From contig NZ_JBLGTV010000001.1 in the NCBI RefSeq assembly GCF_047468865.1, forward strand, positions 620,001 through 684,000: a stretch of DNA of 64,000 bases, written 5' to 3'. Numbering within the stretch: position 1 is the first letter of the stretch; each line of letters opens with the position of its first letter. The notes beneath the pieces were generated by a model. It was not told the origin of the DNA. It worked only from the letters and a program-made list of their open reading frames with translations, and searched no databases. The translations under genes were made by a program, and so were the position numbers. Shown piece by piece: positions 24,357-32,989 of the stretch. Origin of the DNA: Castellaniella hirudinis_A. GTDB taxonomy: Bacteria; Pseudomonadota; Gammaproteobacteria; Burkholderiales; Burkholderiaceae_B.

Positions 24357-24390
24357 CCGGGCAACCCGCCGGCATCGGCGGGCTGCCCGG
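24357..24390 (-). terminator. Strong GC-rich hairpin directly after ppsA
   Basis: A 14-bp stem, interrupted by one G-U wobble, with a 6-base loop begins 13 bases after the ppsA stop. It has no T tract of its own, so it probably protects the mRNA 3' end or assists the terminator that follows. Confidence 0.55.
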
Positions 24391-24402
24391 ACGGCTGGAC
24401 GA

Positions 24403-26781
24403 TCAGGCGACGGCGCGCGTATCGGCCAGCCGCTGCCAGGTGTCCACCACCGTGTCCGGGTTGAGCGACATGGACACGATACCCTCGTCGCGCAGCCACT
24501 GGGCCAGATCGGGGTGATCGCTGGGCCCCTGGCCGCAGATGCCGACGTACTTGCCGGCTTTCAGGCAAGCCTGGATGGCGCGGCGCAGCATGAATTGCAC
24601 GGCGGGATCGCGTTCGTCGAAGTCGGCCGCCAGCAGCGCCATGCCCGAATCGCGGTCCAGGCCCAGGGTGAGCTGGGTCATGTCGTTGGAGCCAATGGAA
24701 AAGCCGTCGAAGAACTGCAGGAATTCGTCGGCCAGGATGGCGTTGGTGGGGACTTCGCACATCATGATCAGGCGCAGGCCGTTGTCGCCGCGCTTCAGCC
24801 CGTGCGCGGCCAGCAGATCGACCACGCGTTGCGCCTGATTGAGCGTGCGCACGAAAGGCACCATGATTTCGACGTTGGTCAGGCCCATGTCGTCGCGCAC
24901 CTTTTTCAGGGCCTCGCATTCCATGCGGAAGCATTCGGCGAAGTCGTCCGAGATGTAGCGCGACGCCCCGCGAAAGCCCAGCATGGGGTTTTCTTCTTCG
25001 GGCTCGTAGCGCGAACCGCCCACCAGCTTGCGGTATTCGTTGGACTTGAAGTCGGACAGACGCACGATGACCGGCTTGGGATAGAAGGCCGCGCCGATGG
25101 TGGCGATGCCCTCGGCCAGTTTTTCGACGAAAAAGGCGCGCGGGCTGGCATAGCCCCGGGCGGCGGATTCAACGGCTTTTTTCAGGTCGCCATCGACATT
25201 GGGGTAGTCGAGGATGGCCTTGGGATGCACGTTGATGTTGTTGTTGATGATGAATTCCAGCCGCGCCAGCCCGACCCCGCCGTTGGGGATCTGGGAAAAA
25301 TCGAAGGCCAGCTGCGGGTTGCCGACGTTCATCATGACTTTCAGGCCGATGTCGGGCATCTCGCCCCAGCGGACTTCCTCGATTTCGGTTTCGATCAGGC
25401 CGTCGTAGATATGGCCCTCGTCGCCTTCGGCGCAAGACACGGTGACTTCACGGCCATTGGCCAGCACGTCGGTGGCATCGGCGCAGCCGACCACGGCGGG
25501 AATGCCGAGCTCGCGCGCGATGATGGCGGCGTGGCAGGTGCGCCCGCCCCGGTTGGTGACAATGGCGGCGGCCAGTTTCATGACGGGTTCCCAGTTGGGG
25601 TCGGTCATGTCGGTGACCAGGATGTCGCCGGCGCGCACCTTGTCCATCTCGGAGGCGTCGGCCACCACGCGCACGGTGCCCGAGCCGATCTTCTGGCCGA
25701 TGGCGCGGCCGCGCACCAGGACTTCGCCCGTGGCTTTCAGGCGGTAGCGTTCTTGCACATCGTGGTGCCCCTGCTGGGATTTGACGGTTTCCGGGCGGGC
25801 CTGCAGGATGTACAGCTTGCCGTCGATGCCGTCGCGCCCCCATTCGATGTCCATGGGCCGCTGGTAGTGCTGCTCGATGATGGTGGCGTACTGGGCGAGT
25901 TCGATGATTTCGTCATCGGCCAGGGAATAGCGGTTGCGCTCGGAGGCCGGAACCTCGACGGTGCGCACGGCATGGCCGGATGCGCGTTCGGCGTCGAATT
26001 CCATCTTGATCAGTTTGGAGCCGATGCGGCGGCTGATGATGGGATAGTGGCCCGCCGCCAGGGTGGGCTTGAAGACGTAGAATTCATCGGGGTTGACGGC
26101 GCCCTGAACCACGGTTTCGCCCAGGCCGTAGGACGACGTGATGAACACCACGTCCTTGAAACCGGACTCGGTGTCCAGGGTGAACATCACGCCCGCGCTG
26201 CCCTTGTCGGAACGCACCATGCGCTGGATGCCCGCCGACAGGGCGACGTCGGCATGGGCATAGCCCTTGTGCACCCGGTAGGAGATGGCGCGGTCGTTGT
26301 ACAGGGACGCGAAGACGTGGCGGATTTTTTCCAGCACGTCGTCGATGCCGACCACGTTGAGATAGGTTTCCTGCTGGCCGGCAAAAGAGGCGTCGGGCAG
26401 GTCTTCGGCGGTGGCCGACGAACGCACGGCGAACGACCCCTTGCCGTCGGCGTCCAACTGGGCAAAGGCGTCGCGGATGGCCTGCTCGAAGGCGGCTGGA
26501 AACGGCGTGTCGATCACCCATTGGCGGATTTCCGCCCCCGCGCTGGCCAGTTCGCGCACGTCGTCGGCGTTGAGGGCATCCAGGCGCGCCTTGATGCGCG
26601 CATCCAGGCCGGTGGATTTGAGAAAATCGCGGAAAGCGTCGGCCGTGGTGGCGAAGCCCCCCGGCACCCGCACGCCGGCCCCGGCCAGCTGACTGATCAT
26701 TTCACCCAGAGAAGCGTTTTTGCCCCCTACCGAGTCCACATCCGTCATGCGGAGGCGCTCGAACGATACAACATACGACAT
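24403..26781 (-). CDS. ppsA: Phosphoenolpyruvate synthase
   Basis: Converts pyruvate and ATP to phosphoenolpyruvate, AMP and phosphate for gluconeogenesis. The 792-residue length equals the E. coli enzyme. It begins with the ATP-grasp-like region (SVGGKNASLGEMISQL). The phosphohistidine domain contains GGRTCHAAIIARELG, with the histidine at about residue 417. The TIM-barrel C-terminus ends with GSNDMTQLTLGLDRDSG and the CGQGPSDHP motif with the catalytic cysteine. The ATG at 26781 (MSYVVSFERL) has AAGGTGA upstream. It is divergent from ppsR, its kinase/phosphorylase regulator, and preceded by an unusual structured leader. Confidence 0.97.
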   Translation of the reverse strand: MSYVVSFERLRMTDVDSVGGKNASLGEMISQLAGAGVRVPGGFATTADAFRDFLKSTGLDARIKARLDALNADDVRELASAGAEIRQWVIDTPFPAAFEQAIRDAFAQLDADGKGSFAVRSSATAEDLPDASFAGQQETYLNVVGIDDVLEKIRHVFASLYNDRAISYRVHKGYAHADVALSAGIQRMVRSDKGSAGVMFTLDTESGFKDVVFITSSYGLGETVVQGAVNPDEFYVFKPTLAAGHYPIISRRIGSKLIKMEFDAERASGHAVRTVEVPASERNRYSLADDEIIELAQYATIIEQHYQRPMDIEWGRDGIDGKLYILQARPETVKSQQGHHDVQERYRLKATGEVLVRGRAIGQKIGSGTVRVVADASEMDKVRAGDILVTDMTDPNWEPVMKLAAAIVTNRGGRTCHAAIIARELGIPAVVGCADATDVLANGREVTVSCAEGDEGHIYDGLIETEIEEVRWGEMPDIGLKVMMNVGNPQLAFDFSQIPNGGVGLARLEFIINNNINVHPKAILDYPNVDGDLKKAVESAARGYASPRAFFVEKLAEGIATIGAAFYPKPVIVRLSDFKSNEYRKLVGGSRYEPEEENPMLGFRGASRYISDDFAECFRMECEALKKVRDDMGLTNVEIMVPFVRTLNQAQRVVDLLAAHGLKRGDNGLRLIMMCEVPTNAILADEFLQFFDGFSIGSNDMTQLTLGLDRDSGMALLAADFDERDPAVQFMLRRAIQACLKAGKYVGICGQGPSDHPDLAQWLRDEGIVSMSLNPDTVVDTWQRLADTRAVA

Positions 26782-26809
26782 GGTGTCACCTTTGAGATAG
26801 AAAAAGCGT

Positions 26810-26913
26810 GTTTGCCAGGCGTACGCAAGGCACCCGCCGCCCTGTCGAAGGACAGGGCGGCGGGTGACCCGTGCCGGTTTCGAGAAGGCGAAACCCGCAT
26901 GCGCCTGGCAAAC
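26810..26913 (-). promoter_or_regulatory. Nested inverted repeats in the ppsA leader (three-way junction)
   Basis: A perfect 12-bp outer stem pairs 26810-26821 with 26902-26913. It encloses a perfect 16-bp stem (26831-26846 with 26851-26866, 4-base loop) and a 7-bp hairpin (26876-26882 with 26889-26895). On the ppsA strand the structure ends 28 bases before the start codon and is followed by a T5 tract, then the Shine-Dalgarno. I know of no described element of this form at ppsA. It may be a regulatory RNA or a small inserted palindromic repeat. Confidence 0.75.
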
Positions 26914-26989
26914 CAGCCTTGCCTGAGCATCCCGTGACTGGTAACCTTCGCGGATTGTACCGTTTCTGACGCTTGATGGTTCAAAGCCC

Positions 26990-27823
26990 ATGACCGACCC
27001 CGTATCGAATCGCCCCGTCTTCATTGTTTCCGACAGCACCGGGATCACCGCCGAGACCTTCAGTCATGCGGTGTTGTCTCAATTCGAGGAAATCGCCTTC
27101 CAGGCGGTGCGCCTGCCGTTCATCGACTCCATCGAGAAAGCCGCCGCCGCCGCCCGGCGCATCCAGCAGCGCGCCGACCAGGGCGGGCCGCCGCCCCTGG
27201 TGTTCAGCACCCTCGTCGACCCCGACATCGCCGCCCGGATTCGTCAGGCGCCCTGCATCTTCCTGGATTTGTTCGGCGCCTTCGTGCAGCAGCTGGAGGA
27301 CGTGCTGGGGGTGAAATCCAGCCAGTCGGTGGGGCGCTCGCATACCAATGGCCTGTCGAAGCAATACAACCACCGCATCGAGGCCATCAATTTCAGCCTG
27401 GCGCACGACGACGGGCAGTATATCCACGGCCTGGAACAGGCCGACGTGATCCTGGTGGGGGTGTCGCGCTGCGGCAAAACTCCCACCAGCCTGTACCTGG
27501 CCATGCAGTACGCCGTCAGGGCGGCCAACTATCCCCTGATCCCCGAGGACTTCGACCGCGGCGCCCTGCCCGCCACCCTGCTGCCTTTTCGGCGCAAGCT
27601 GTTCGGCCTGTCCATCCAGCCCGAGCGCCTGGCCGAGGTTCGCAACGAACGCCGCCCCAATAGCACGTATGCCTCGCTCAAGCAGTGCCGCCGGGAAATC
27701 GCCGACGCGGAGCGTCTGATGCGCATGGAAAACATCCCCTGGCTGTCCACGACGACCCGCTCCATCGAGGAAATCTCCACCAAGATCCTGGACGAGGTCG
27801 GGCTGGATCGCATGACCTACTGA
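26990..27823 (+). CDS. ppsR: PEP synthase regulatory protein (kinase/phosphorylase)
   Basis: Bifunctional ADP-dependent kinase and phosphate-dependent phosphorylase that inactivates and reactivates PpsA by phosphorylating its active-site region. The 277-residue DUF299 protein shows VFIVSDSTGITAETFSHAVLSQF at the N-terminus and the P-loop-like GVSRCGKTPTSLYLA near 156-170. It ends with the conserved STTRSIEEISTKIL segment. It is divergent from ppsA across 208 bases. Confidence 0.96.
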   Translation: MTDPVSNRPVFIVSDSTGITAETFSHAVLSQFEEIAFQAVRLPFIDSIEKAAAAARRIQQRADQGGPPPLVFSTLVDPDIAARIRQAPCIFLDLFGAFVQQLEDVLGVKSSQSVGRSHTNGLSKQYNHRIEAINFSLAHDDGQYIHGLEQADVILVGVSRCGKTPTSLYLAMQYAVRAANYPLIPEDFDRGALPATLLPFRRKLFGLSIQPERLAEVRNERRPNSTYASLKQCRREIADAERLMRMENIPWLSTTTRSIEEISTKILDEVGLDRMTY

Positions 27824-27866
27824 AAAACACGCCGGGGATGCGCCGGGCCAAACGCCCGCGCGCCGG

Positions 27867-28670
27867 TCAATCGGTGTGCTGCTGGCGGCGTTGCTCGAAC
27901 AGGCAGATGGCCGCCGCCGCCGCGACGTTCAGGGATTCGACCCCCGACGACTGCGGGATATGTACCCGCCAGTCGGCCAGGGCCATCAGGTCGGGCGATA
28001 CCCCGCGCCCTTCGTTGCCGAACAGCCAGGCGCACGGGGTTCTCAGGTCATACTGGTAGATCGCGCGCGCCGCCTGCAGCGTGGTGGCCGCCAGGGGCAC
28101 GCGCAGACGGGAGTGCAGCTTCAGCAGATCCACCTGGGTGTGGACTGCCAGCGCAAAATGCGCCCCCTGGCCGCTGCGCAGCACCTTGGGCGACCACACC
28201 GCCGCGCAGCCCGTGGACAAATAGGCGGACGTCAGCCCTGCGGCGGCGGCGGTGCGCAGCAAGGTGCCCAGGTTGCCGGGGTCTTGCACCCGATCCAGCC
28301 AAAGGCAGCCCGTGTCGATCCGCTCGGGCAGGGACACGCAGGGCGGCTCGACCAGGAAAAACACGGCGGGGCCGGATTCGACCTGCGACAGCATCCTGGC
28401 GAGGTGATCTTCCAGCACGATCCGGCGCGTGGTTTCGCAGTCGCGCCACAGGGGCTTGATCCAGCCGGGCGACTGGGCCTGGATGGCTTCGCTGACGATC
28501 AGCGCCTCGGGCGGGCCGTGGTGTTCGAGCCAAGCCTGGCACAGGTGCTCGCCTTCGATCAGGATGCGGGTTTCCCGATGCCCCGGCCTGCCCTGGGCCA
28601 GGCGCAGCCACAGGCGGTAGTCCGGGTTGTCGCGCGACGCGATATGGCGCACGGAAATCGGGTGGCTCAT
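27867..28670 (-). CDS. TrmH-family (SpoU) RNA 2'-O-methyltransferase
   Basis: SPOUT-superfamily methyltransferase of 267 residues that probably methylates a ribose in rRNA or tRNA. The three knot motifs are present: NLGTLLRTAAAAG, LFGNEGRGVSPDL and SSGVESLNVAAAAAICLFE. An N-terminal substrate-binding domain contains ETRILIEGEHLCQAWLEHH. The start ATG at 28670 overlaps the rnhB stop by 4 bases. The exact substrate is not deducible. Confidence 0.92.
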   Translation of the reverse strand: MSHPISVRHIASRDNPDYRLWLRLAQGRPGHRETRILIEGEHLCQAWLEHHGPPEALIVSEAIQAQSPGWIKPLWRDCETTRRIVLEDHLARMLSQVESGPAVFFLVEPPCVSLPERIDTGCLWLDRVQDPGNLGTLLRTAAAAGLTSAYLSTGCAAVWSPKVLRSGQGAHFALAVHTQVDLLKLHSRLRVPLAATTLQAARAIYQYDLRTPCAWLFGNEGRGVSPDLMALADWRVHIPQSSGVESLNVAAAAAICLFEQRRQQHTD

Positions 28671-29305
28671 GGCGTGGCCGCCGACAGAAGGGGCGTGGCC
28701 GCCGGCAGGAGGCGCCGCACCGGCGCAAAGCTGCGGCGATGGGCGGGGCAAGGGCCGTATTGCGTCAGGCGCGCCAGGTGCAGCGCCGTGCCGTAGCCCT
28801 TGTGGCGGTCGAAGGCGTACTGCGGGTACTGTTCGTGCAGGGCCAGACAGCAGGCGTCGCGTGCGGTTTTGGCCAGTATCGAGGCGGCGGAAATCGCGGG
28901 TTCCAGCGCATCGCCCCCCACCAGGGCGCGGGCCGGGCACGGCAACCCCACTGGCAGGCGGTTGCCATCGACGAGAATGAGCTGCGGCGCCAGGGACAGG
29001 CTTGCGCAGGCCTGGCGCATCGCCAGCAGGGTGGCCTGCAGGATATTGAGGCGGTCGATGGTCGGCACGTCGGCCTGGGCCACCGCCCAGGCCAGCGCGT
29101 GTTCGCGGATTTGCGCGGCCAGCGCCTCGCGGCGGGCGGCGCTGAGTTTTTTGGAATCGGCCAGGCCGGGGATGGGCCGGGCCGGATCGAGCACCACCGC
29201 CGCGGCAAACACGGGCCCGGCCAGCGGCCCCCTGCCCGCCTCGTCGACGCCGGCGGTCAGGACGGGCGTTGCCGGGGCGGCAAAGCGTTCAGTTGGCATG
29301 GGCAT
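28667..29305 (-). CDS. rnhB: Ribonuclease HII
   Basis: Degrades RNA in RNA-DNA hybrids and cuts at embedded ribonucleotides. It shows the DEG active-site motif in GVDEAGRGPLAGPV, DSKKLS, and the conserved SILAKTARD and YPQYAFDRHKGYGT. I chose the ATG at 29305 (212 residues), which has a GGAC-type site 7 bases upstream. The ATG at 29299 is nearly as good. Both overlap the lpxB 3' end, as in many proteobacteria. Confidence 0.95.
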   Translation of the reverse strand: MPMPTERFAAPATPVLTAGVDEAGRGPLAGPVFAAAVVLDPARPIPGLADSKKLSAARREALAAQIREHALAWAVAQADVPTIDRLNILQATLLAMRQACASLSLAPQLILVDGNRLPVGLPCPARALVGGDALEPAISAASILAKTARDACCLALHEQYPQYAFDRHKGYGTALHLARLTQYGPCPAHRRSFAPVRRLLPAATPLLSAATP

Positions 29306-30521
29306 GGCAGACGTCCAAAATAGCCTGGGCGGCCAGGCCCGGGGTGTCTCGATCCAGGGTATTGTGCAACGCCAGGAAGCGCTGGGCAACCTGCGCCGCG
29401 TGCCGCGCATCACTGAGCGCCGTCCAGGTGGCGGCGGCCAGGGCGTCCGGGGTGGCGGCTTCTTGCAGAAGCTCTGGCACCACGAAATCGCGTTCCAGGA
29501 TATTGGGCAGCCCGACCCACGGCAGGCTGGGGGCCTGCTGGCCGGACTTCCAGGCCATGATGCGCCGCATCCATGGACTGAGCACATAAGAAATCACCAG
29601 GGGCCGCTTGAACAAGGCGGCTTCCAGGGTGGCCGTGCCGCTGGCCACCAGCACCGCGTCGGCGGCTTCCATGGCATGCCAGGCAATGGGCCAATCGCGG
29701 GTATCCAGCCCGTCGCCGCGTCCGGGCGCGGCCCCGGCGGCGGCCGGCGCCGCCGCCAGAACCCGGCAGCCGGCCACCGGATGCTGGGCCAGCAAGGCTT
29801 CGAATTGGGCGCGCCGCTGGGCATTGACCACGGGCACGACGATCTGCAGCCCGGGATCCTGCTGGCGCAGTTGCCGGGCGGCCTGCAGGAACCGGGGGGC
29901 CAGCAGGCGCAGCTCGGATTCCCGGCTGCCCGGCATCAGGGCCAGCACCCGGTGCTCGGGCGACAGGCCCAGCACCGCCCGGGCCGCCGCGCGGTCGGGT
30001 TGCTTGGGAATCAGTTCGGCCAGCGGGTGGCCCACATACGTGACCGGTATCCCTTGCGCCCGATACAGGTCGACTTCAAAGGGAAACAGCACCAGCATGT
30101 GCGAAACGGCCCGGCGGATCTGGTGGATGCGTTCGAAGCGCCAGGCCCAGATGGACGGCCCGACGAAATGCACGGTGGGGATCCTGGCGGCTCGGGCTTT
30201 TTCTTCCAGCCGCAGATTGAAATCGGGCGCGTCCACCCCGACGAGCACGTCGGGCCGCTGGCCGATCACCCGCCGGCGCGTGTCGCGCCAGGTGCGCACC
30301 AGGCGCGGCGCCTGGCGCAGGGCATCCACATAGCCGAAGACCGACAGGGCATCCAGGGGGTGCCAGGCCGCAAACCCCGTGCGGGCCATGGCCGGGCCGC
30401 CGATGCCGCCCACCTCGATGCCCGGGCTGCGCGCCTGCAGCCCGGTAATCATCCGGGCGGCCAGCAGATCGCCGGAGGGTTCGCCCGCCACCACGACGGC
30501 CCGCATGGCGCGCGCCGTCAT
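29289..30521 (-). CDS. lpxB: Lipid-A-disaccharide synthase
   Basis: Glycosyltransferase that joins UDP-2,3-diacylglucosamine and lipid X into the lipid A disaccharide. The 410-residue protein starts MTARAMRAVVVAGEPSGDLLAARM, where VAGExSGD is the family signature. Further motifs are GIGGPAM, VDAPDFNLRLE and the C-terminal VASGTATLEAAL. An ATG 15 bases later is possible. The chosen start matches the E. coli N-terminal length. It lies at the end of the skp-lpxD-fabZ-lpxA-lpxB series. Confidence 0.95.
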   Translation of the reverse strand: MTARAMRAVVVAGEPSGDLLAARMITGLQARSPGIEVGGIGGPAMARTGFAAWHPLDALSVFGYVDALRQAPRLVRTWRDTRRRVIGQRPDVLVGVDAPDFNLRLEEKARAARIPTVHFVGPSIWAWRFERIHQIRRAVSHMLVLFPFEVDLYRAQGIPVTYVGHPLAELIPKQPDRAAARAVLGLSPEHRVLALMPGSRESELRLLAPRFLQAARQLRQQDPGLQIVVPVVNAQRRAQFEALLAQHPVAGCRVLAAAPAAAGAAPGRGDGLDTRDWPIAWHAMEAADAVLVASGTATLEAALFKRPLVISYVLSPWMRRIMAWKSGQQAPSLPWVGLPNILERDFVVPELLQEAATPDALAAATWTALSDARHAAQVAQRFLALHNTLDRDTPGLAAQAILDVCHAHAN

Positions 30522-30588
30522 CCGCCCGCCCCGCCGGGGCAAGCCGCCGGGCGACGGCCCGGCAGGCCAAGGGCGGGCGGCAGCCGGG

Positions 30589-31386
30589 TCATGGGCGGGC
30601 GATGCCGCGGCTGGATGCCTGCAGGAAATCGACCAGGGCCTGAACCGTCGGGGCCTGGTCGGGCTGCCGGGATTGCAGTTCGATCAGGGCGTCGATGGCC
30701 TGGGAAATGTTCAGCTGGCGGCGATAAAGGATTTTGAAAGCGTCTTTGAGGGCCTGGATGTCCGCGGGCGAAAAGCCCCGCCGCCCCAGGCCTTCGGCGT
30801 TGATGCCGACCGGCCGGAAAGAATCGCCCGCGCCGATCATGTAGGGCGGGACGTCCTGGCGCACCGAGCTGGTGCCGCCGATCATGGTGTGGGCGCCGAT
30901 GCGCACGAACTGATGCACGGCGGACAGGCCGCCGATGATGGCCCAGTCGCCGATATGGATATGCCCCCCCAACTGCACGCTGTTGGAGATCACGATGTGG
31001 CTGCCCAGCTGGCAATCGTGGGCAATGTGGACGTAGGCCATGATCCAGTTGTCATCGCCCAGCCGGGTGGTGCCGACGTCTTGGATCGTCCCCGTGTTGA
31101 CGGTGACGAATTCACGAAAGGTATTGCCGGCGCCGATTTCCAGGCCGGTGGGCTCGCCCGCGTATTTTTTGTCCTGGGGGATGCCGCCGATGGCGCAAAA
31201 GCCATAGAAATGGTTGTCGGGGCCGATGGTGGTATGCCCGTCGATGACGCAATGCGGCCCCACCCGGGTGCCGGCCCCGATGCGCACGTGGGCGCCGATC
31301 ACGCTGTAGGGGCCGACGTCGACCCCCGAACCCAGCACCGCCCCCGGAGCAACAATCGCGGTGGGATGAACCTGGGGCTGCGTCAT
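30589..31386 (-). CDS. lpxA: UDP-N-acetylglucosamine O-acyltransferase
   Basis: First step of lipid A synthesis, adding a 3-hydroxyacyl chain to UDP-GlcNAc. The protein has 265 residues with left-handed beta-helix hexapeptide repeats (IVAPGAVLGSGVDVGPYSVIG). The catalytic histidine lies in AHDCQLG and the C-terminal helical domain includes GINAEGLGRRGFS. The ATG shares one base with the fabZ stop codon (TAATG), which fixes the start. Confidence 0.97.
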   Translation of the reverse strand: MTQPQVHPTAIVAPGAVLGSGVDVGPYSVIGAHVRIGAGTRVGPHCVIDGHTTIGPDNHFYGFCAIGGIPQDKKYAGEPTGLEIGAGNTFREFVTVNTGTIQDVGTTRLGDDNWIMAYVHIAHDCQLGSHIVISNSVQLGGHIHIGDWAIIGGLSAVHQFVRIGAHTMIGGTSSVRQDVPPYMIGAGDSFRPVGINAEGLGRRGFSPADIQALKDAFKILYRRQLNISQAIDALIELQSRQPDQAPTVQALVDFLQASSRGIARP

Positions 31387-31838
31387 TATTCTTCCAGGAT
31401 GCGCACGGCGCACATGATCTTGGCTTCGGCGGCGATCTGGTCGTCGACCTTGGCGACGGCCGTGTACTTACAGATGGAGCGGCTGAGTTTGTCGGCGGAG
31501 ACTTCCATGCGCAGTTGGTCGCCCGGGACGACCGGACGGCGGAAACGCGCCCCATCGACCCCGACCAGGTAATAGGCGACCTTGGTGCTGACGAGGTTGG
31601 GCGCGCCCGCGTCGGCGAATGAAAACAGCGCGGCGGCCTGCGCCAGGGCTTCGATGATGAGCACGCCCGGCATGACAGGATGATGGGCGAAGTGCCCCTG
31701 AAAGAACGGTTCGTTGTAGGTGACATTTTTAATGGCGACGATGCTTTTCCCCGGATCCATTTCGAGGACGCGGTCCACCAGCAGCATCGGCTGCCGGTGC
31801 GGCAGCCTTTCCATGATGTCTTTGATATCGAGTTCCAT
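31386..31838 (-). CDS. fabZ: 3-hydroxyacyl-ACP dehydratase FabZ
   Basis: Hot-dog fold dehydratase of fatty acid elongation, 150 residues. The catalytic histidine is in FFQGHFAHHPVMPGVLIIEALAQAAAL, and LPHRQPMLLVDRV is the conserved N-terminal motif. It overlaps lpxD and lpxA by single bases in the lipid A cluster, where it competes with LpxA for 3-hydroxyacyl-ACP. Confidence 0.97.
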   Translation of the reverse strand: MELDIKDIMERLPHRQPMLLVDRVLEMDPGKSIVAIKNVTYNEPFFQGHFAHHPVMPGVLIIEALAQAAALFSFADAGAPNLVSTKVAYYLVGVDGARFRRPVVPGDQLRMEVSADKLSRSICKYTAVAKVDDQIAAEAKIMCAVRILEE

Positions 31839-32983
31839 TATTCTGTGTCCTGCTTGTTGTTTGCCGACTGCCCGGCTGATTCGGCCATCGCTTGCCGTTC
31901 GATTGCGCGGAGCCGCTTGCGCAGGGGCGCCAATTGCCCGATGACGGCGGCATTATGCTGCCAAGTGCTGTGCTCGGCCAGGGGAAACACCCCGGTGTAG
32001 CGGCCGGGCTTCAGGATATCCGAAGTGACTGCCGTGCCGCCGGAAACGTGGACGTCGTCCGCCAGCGTCAGGTGGCCGCCGAACATGGCCGCGCCCCCGA
32101 TGACGCAGCGCCGGCCCATGGTGGTGGACCCCGCCACCCCCACGCAGGCGGCCATGGCGGTGTGGTCGCCGATGCGGCAATTATGACCGATCATGATCTG
32201 GTTATCGAGCTTGACCCCATTGCCCAGCACGGTGTCCTCGACCGCGCCGCGGTCGACCGTGGTGTTGGCGCCGATTTCGACGTCGTCGCCGACCCGCACC
32301 CCGCCCAACTGGGCGATCTTGGCCCAGGCGCCCGGCGTGCGGGGATCCGGCGCGAAGCCGAAGCCGTCGGCCCCCAGCACAACCCCCGCATGCAGGACGG
32401 CGCGGGCGCCGATTTTGACCCCGTGGTACAGGGTGACGCGGGCATGCAGCAGGCTGTCGCGGCCGACTTCACAATCCGGGCCGAGCACGCACCCCGCGCC
32501 GATGCGCGTGCCCGCGCCGATGCGCGTGCGGGCGTCGATCACGGCCAGCGGCCCCACGTGCACGTCGTCCTCCAGGATGGCGTCCCGGGCGACGATGGCG
32601 CTGGGATGGATGCCGCCGGGCAGGCCCGCCAGGCGATGGCGGTCGAACCACTGCGCCAGCAGGGCGTACATCAGGTAGGGCTGCTCGCACAGCACGGCCG
32701 CCCAGGCCGGGTCGGGCCGGTGCGCGGCCTGATAGGCCTGCCAGTCCTGGGGCCGCAGGATGACGGCCGCCGCCTGGCAGCCGTCCAACTGCTGGTGCAG
32801 CTTGGGATTGGACAGAAAGCTGATTTCGGTGGGCCCGGCCGATTGCAGGGAGCCGATGCCGGCGATTTTCAGGTCGTCGGCGCAGGACGGATCGCTGATC
32901 GTGCACCCCAGGCCGACGATGTCGGCCTCTTGCAGCAGCCGCCGCAGCGCGGGAGCCCGCTGGGGCGCAAGCAACACCGGCAT
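31838..32983 (-). CDS. lpxD: UDP-3-O-(3-hydroxyacyl)glucosamine N-acyltransferase
   Basis: Third step of lipid A synthesis. The 381-residue protein has an N-terminal uridine-binding domain with EISFLSNPKL, then a long hexapeptide-repeat beta-helix with GADGFGFAPD and the catalytic region QIMIGHNCRIGDHTAMAACVGVAGST. A C-terminal helix is rich in Arg and Glu. It is slightly longer than typical LpxD (about 340-360), mainly from the tail beyond residue 360. Confidence 0.96.
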   Translation of the reverse strand: MPVLLAPQRAPALRRLLQEADIVGLGCTISDPSCADDLKIAGIGSLQSAGPTEISFLSNPKLHQQLDGCQAAAVILRPQDWQAYQAAHRPDPAWAAVLCEQPYLMYALLAQWFDRHRLAGLPGGIHPSAIVARDAILEDDVHVGPLAVIDARTRIGAGTRIGAGCVLGPDCEVGRDSLLHARVTLYHGVKIGARAVLHAGVVLGADGFGFAPDPRTPGAWAKIAQLGGVRVGDDVEIGANTTVDRGAVEDTVLGNGVKLDNQIMIGHNCRIGDHTAMAACVGVAGSTTMGRRCVIGGAAMFGGHLTLADDVHVSGGTAVTSDILKPGRYTGVFPLAEHSTWQHNAAVIGQLAPLRKRLRAIERQAMAESAGQSANNKQDTE

Positions 32984-32989
32984 GGCGGG

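Noticed and set aside
26831..26866. The 16-bp hairpin upstream of ppsA as a simple bidirectional terminator
   Set aside because: No T tract follows on either strand, and it is enclosed by a second perfect stem, so a composite leader structure explains it better.
24217..26937. Very long open frame (906 codons) on the plus strand opposite ppsA
   Set aside because: It mirrors ppsA codon structure in high-GC DNA, has no recognisable domain, and ppsA itself is unambiguous. Similar antisense frames opposite SQR, bamA, lpxD, lpdA and aceE were rejected for the same reason.
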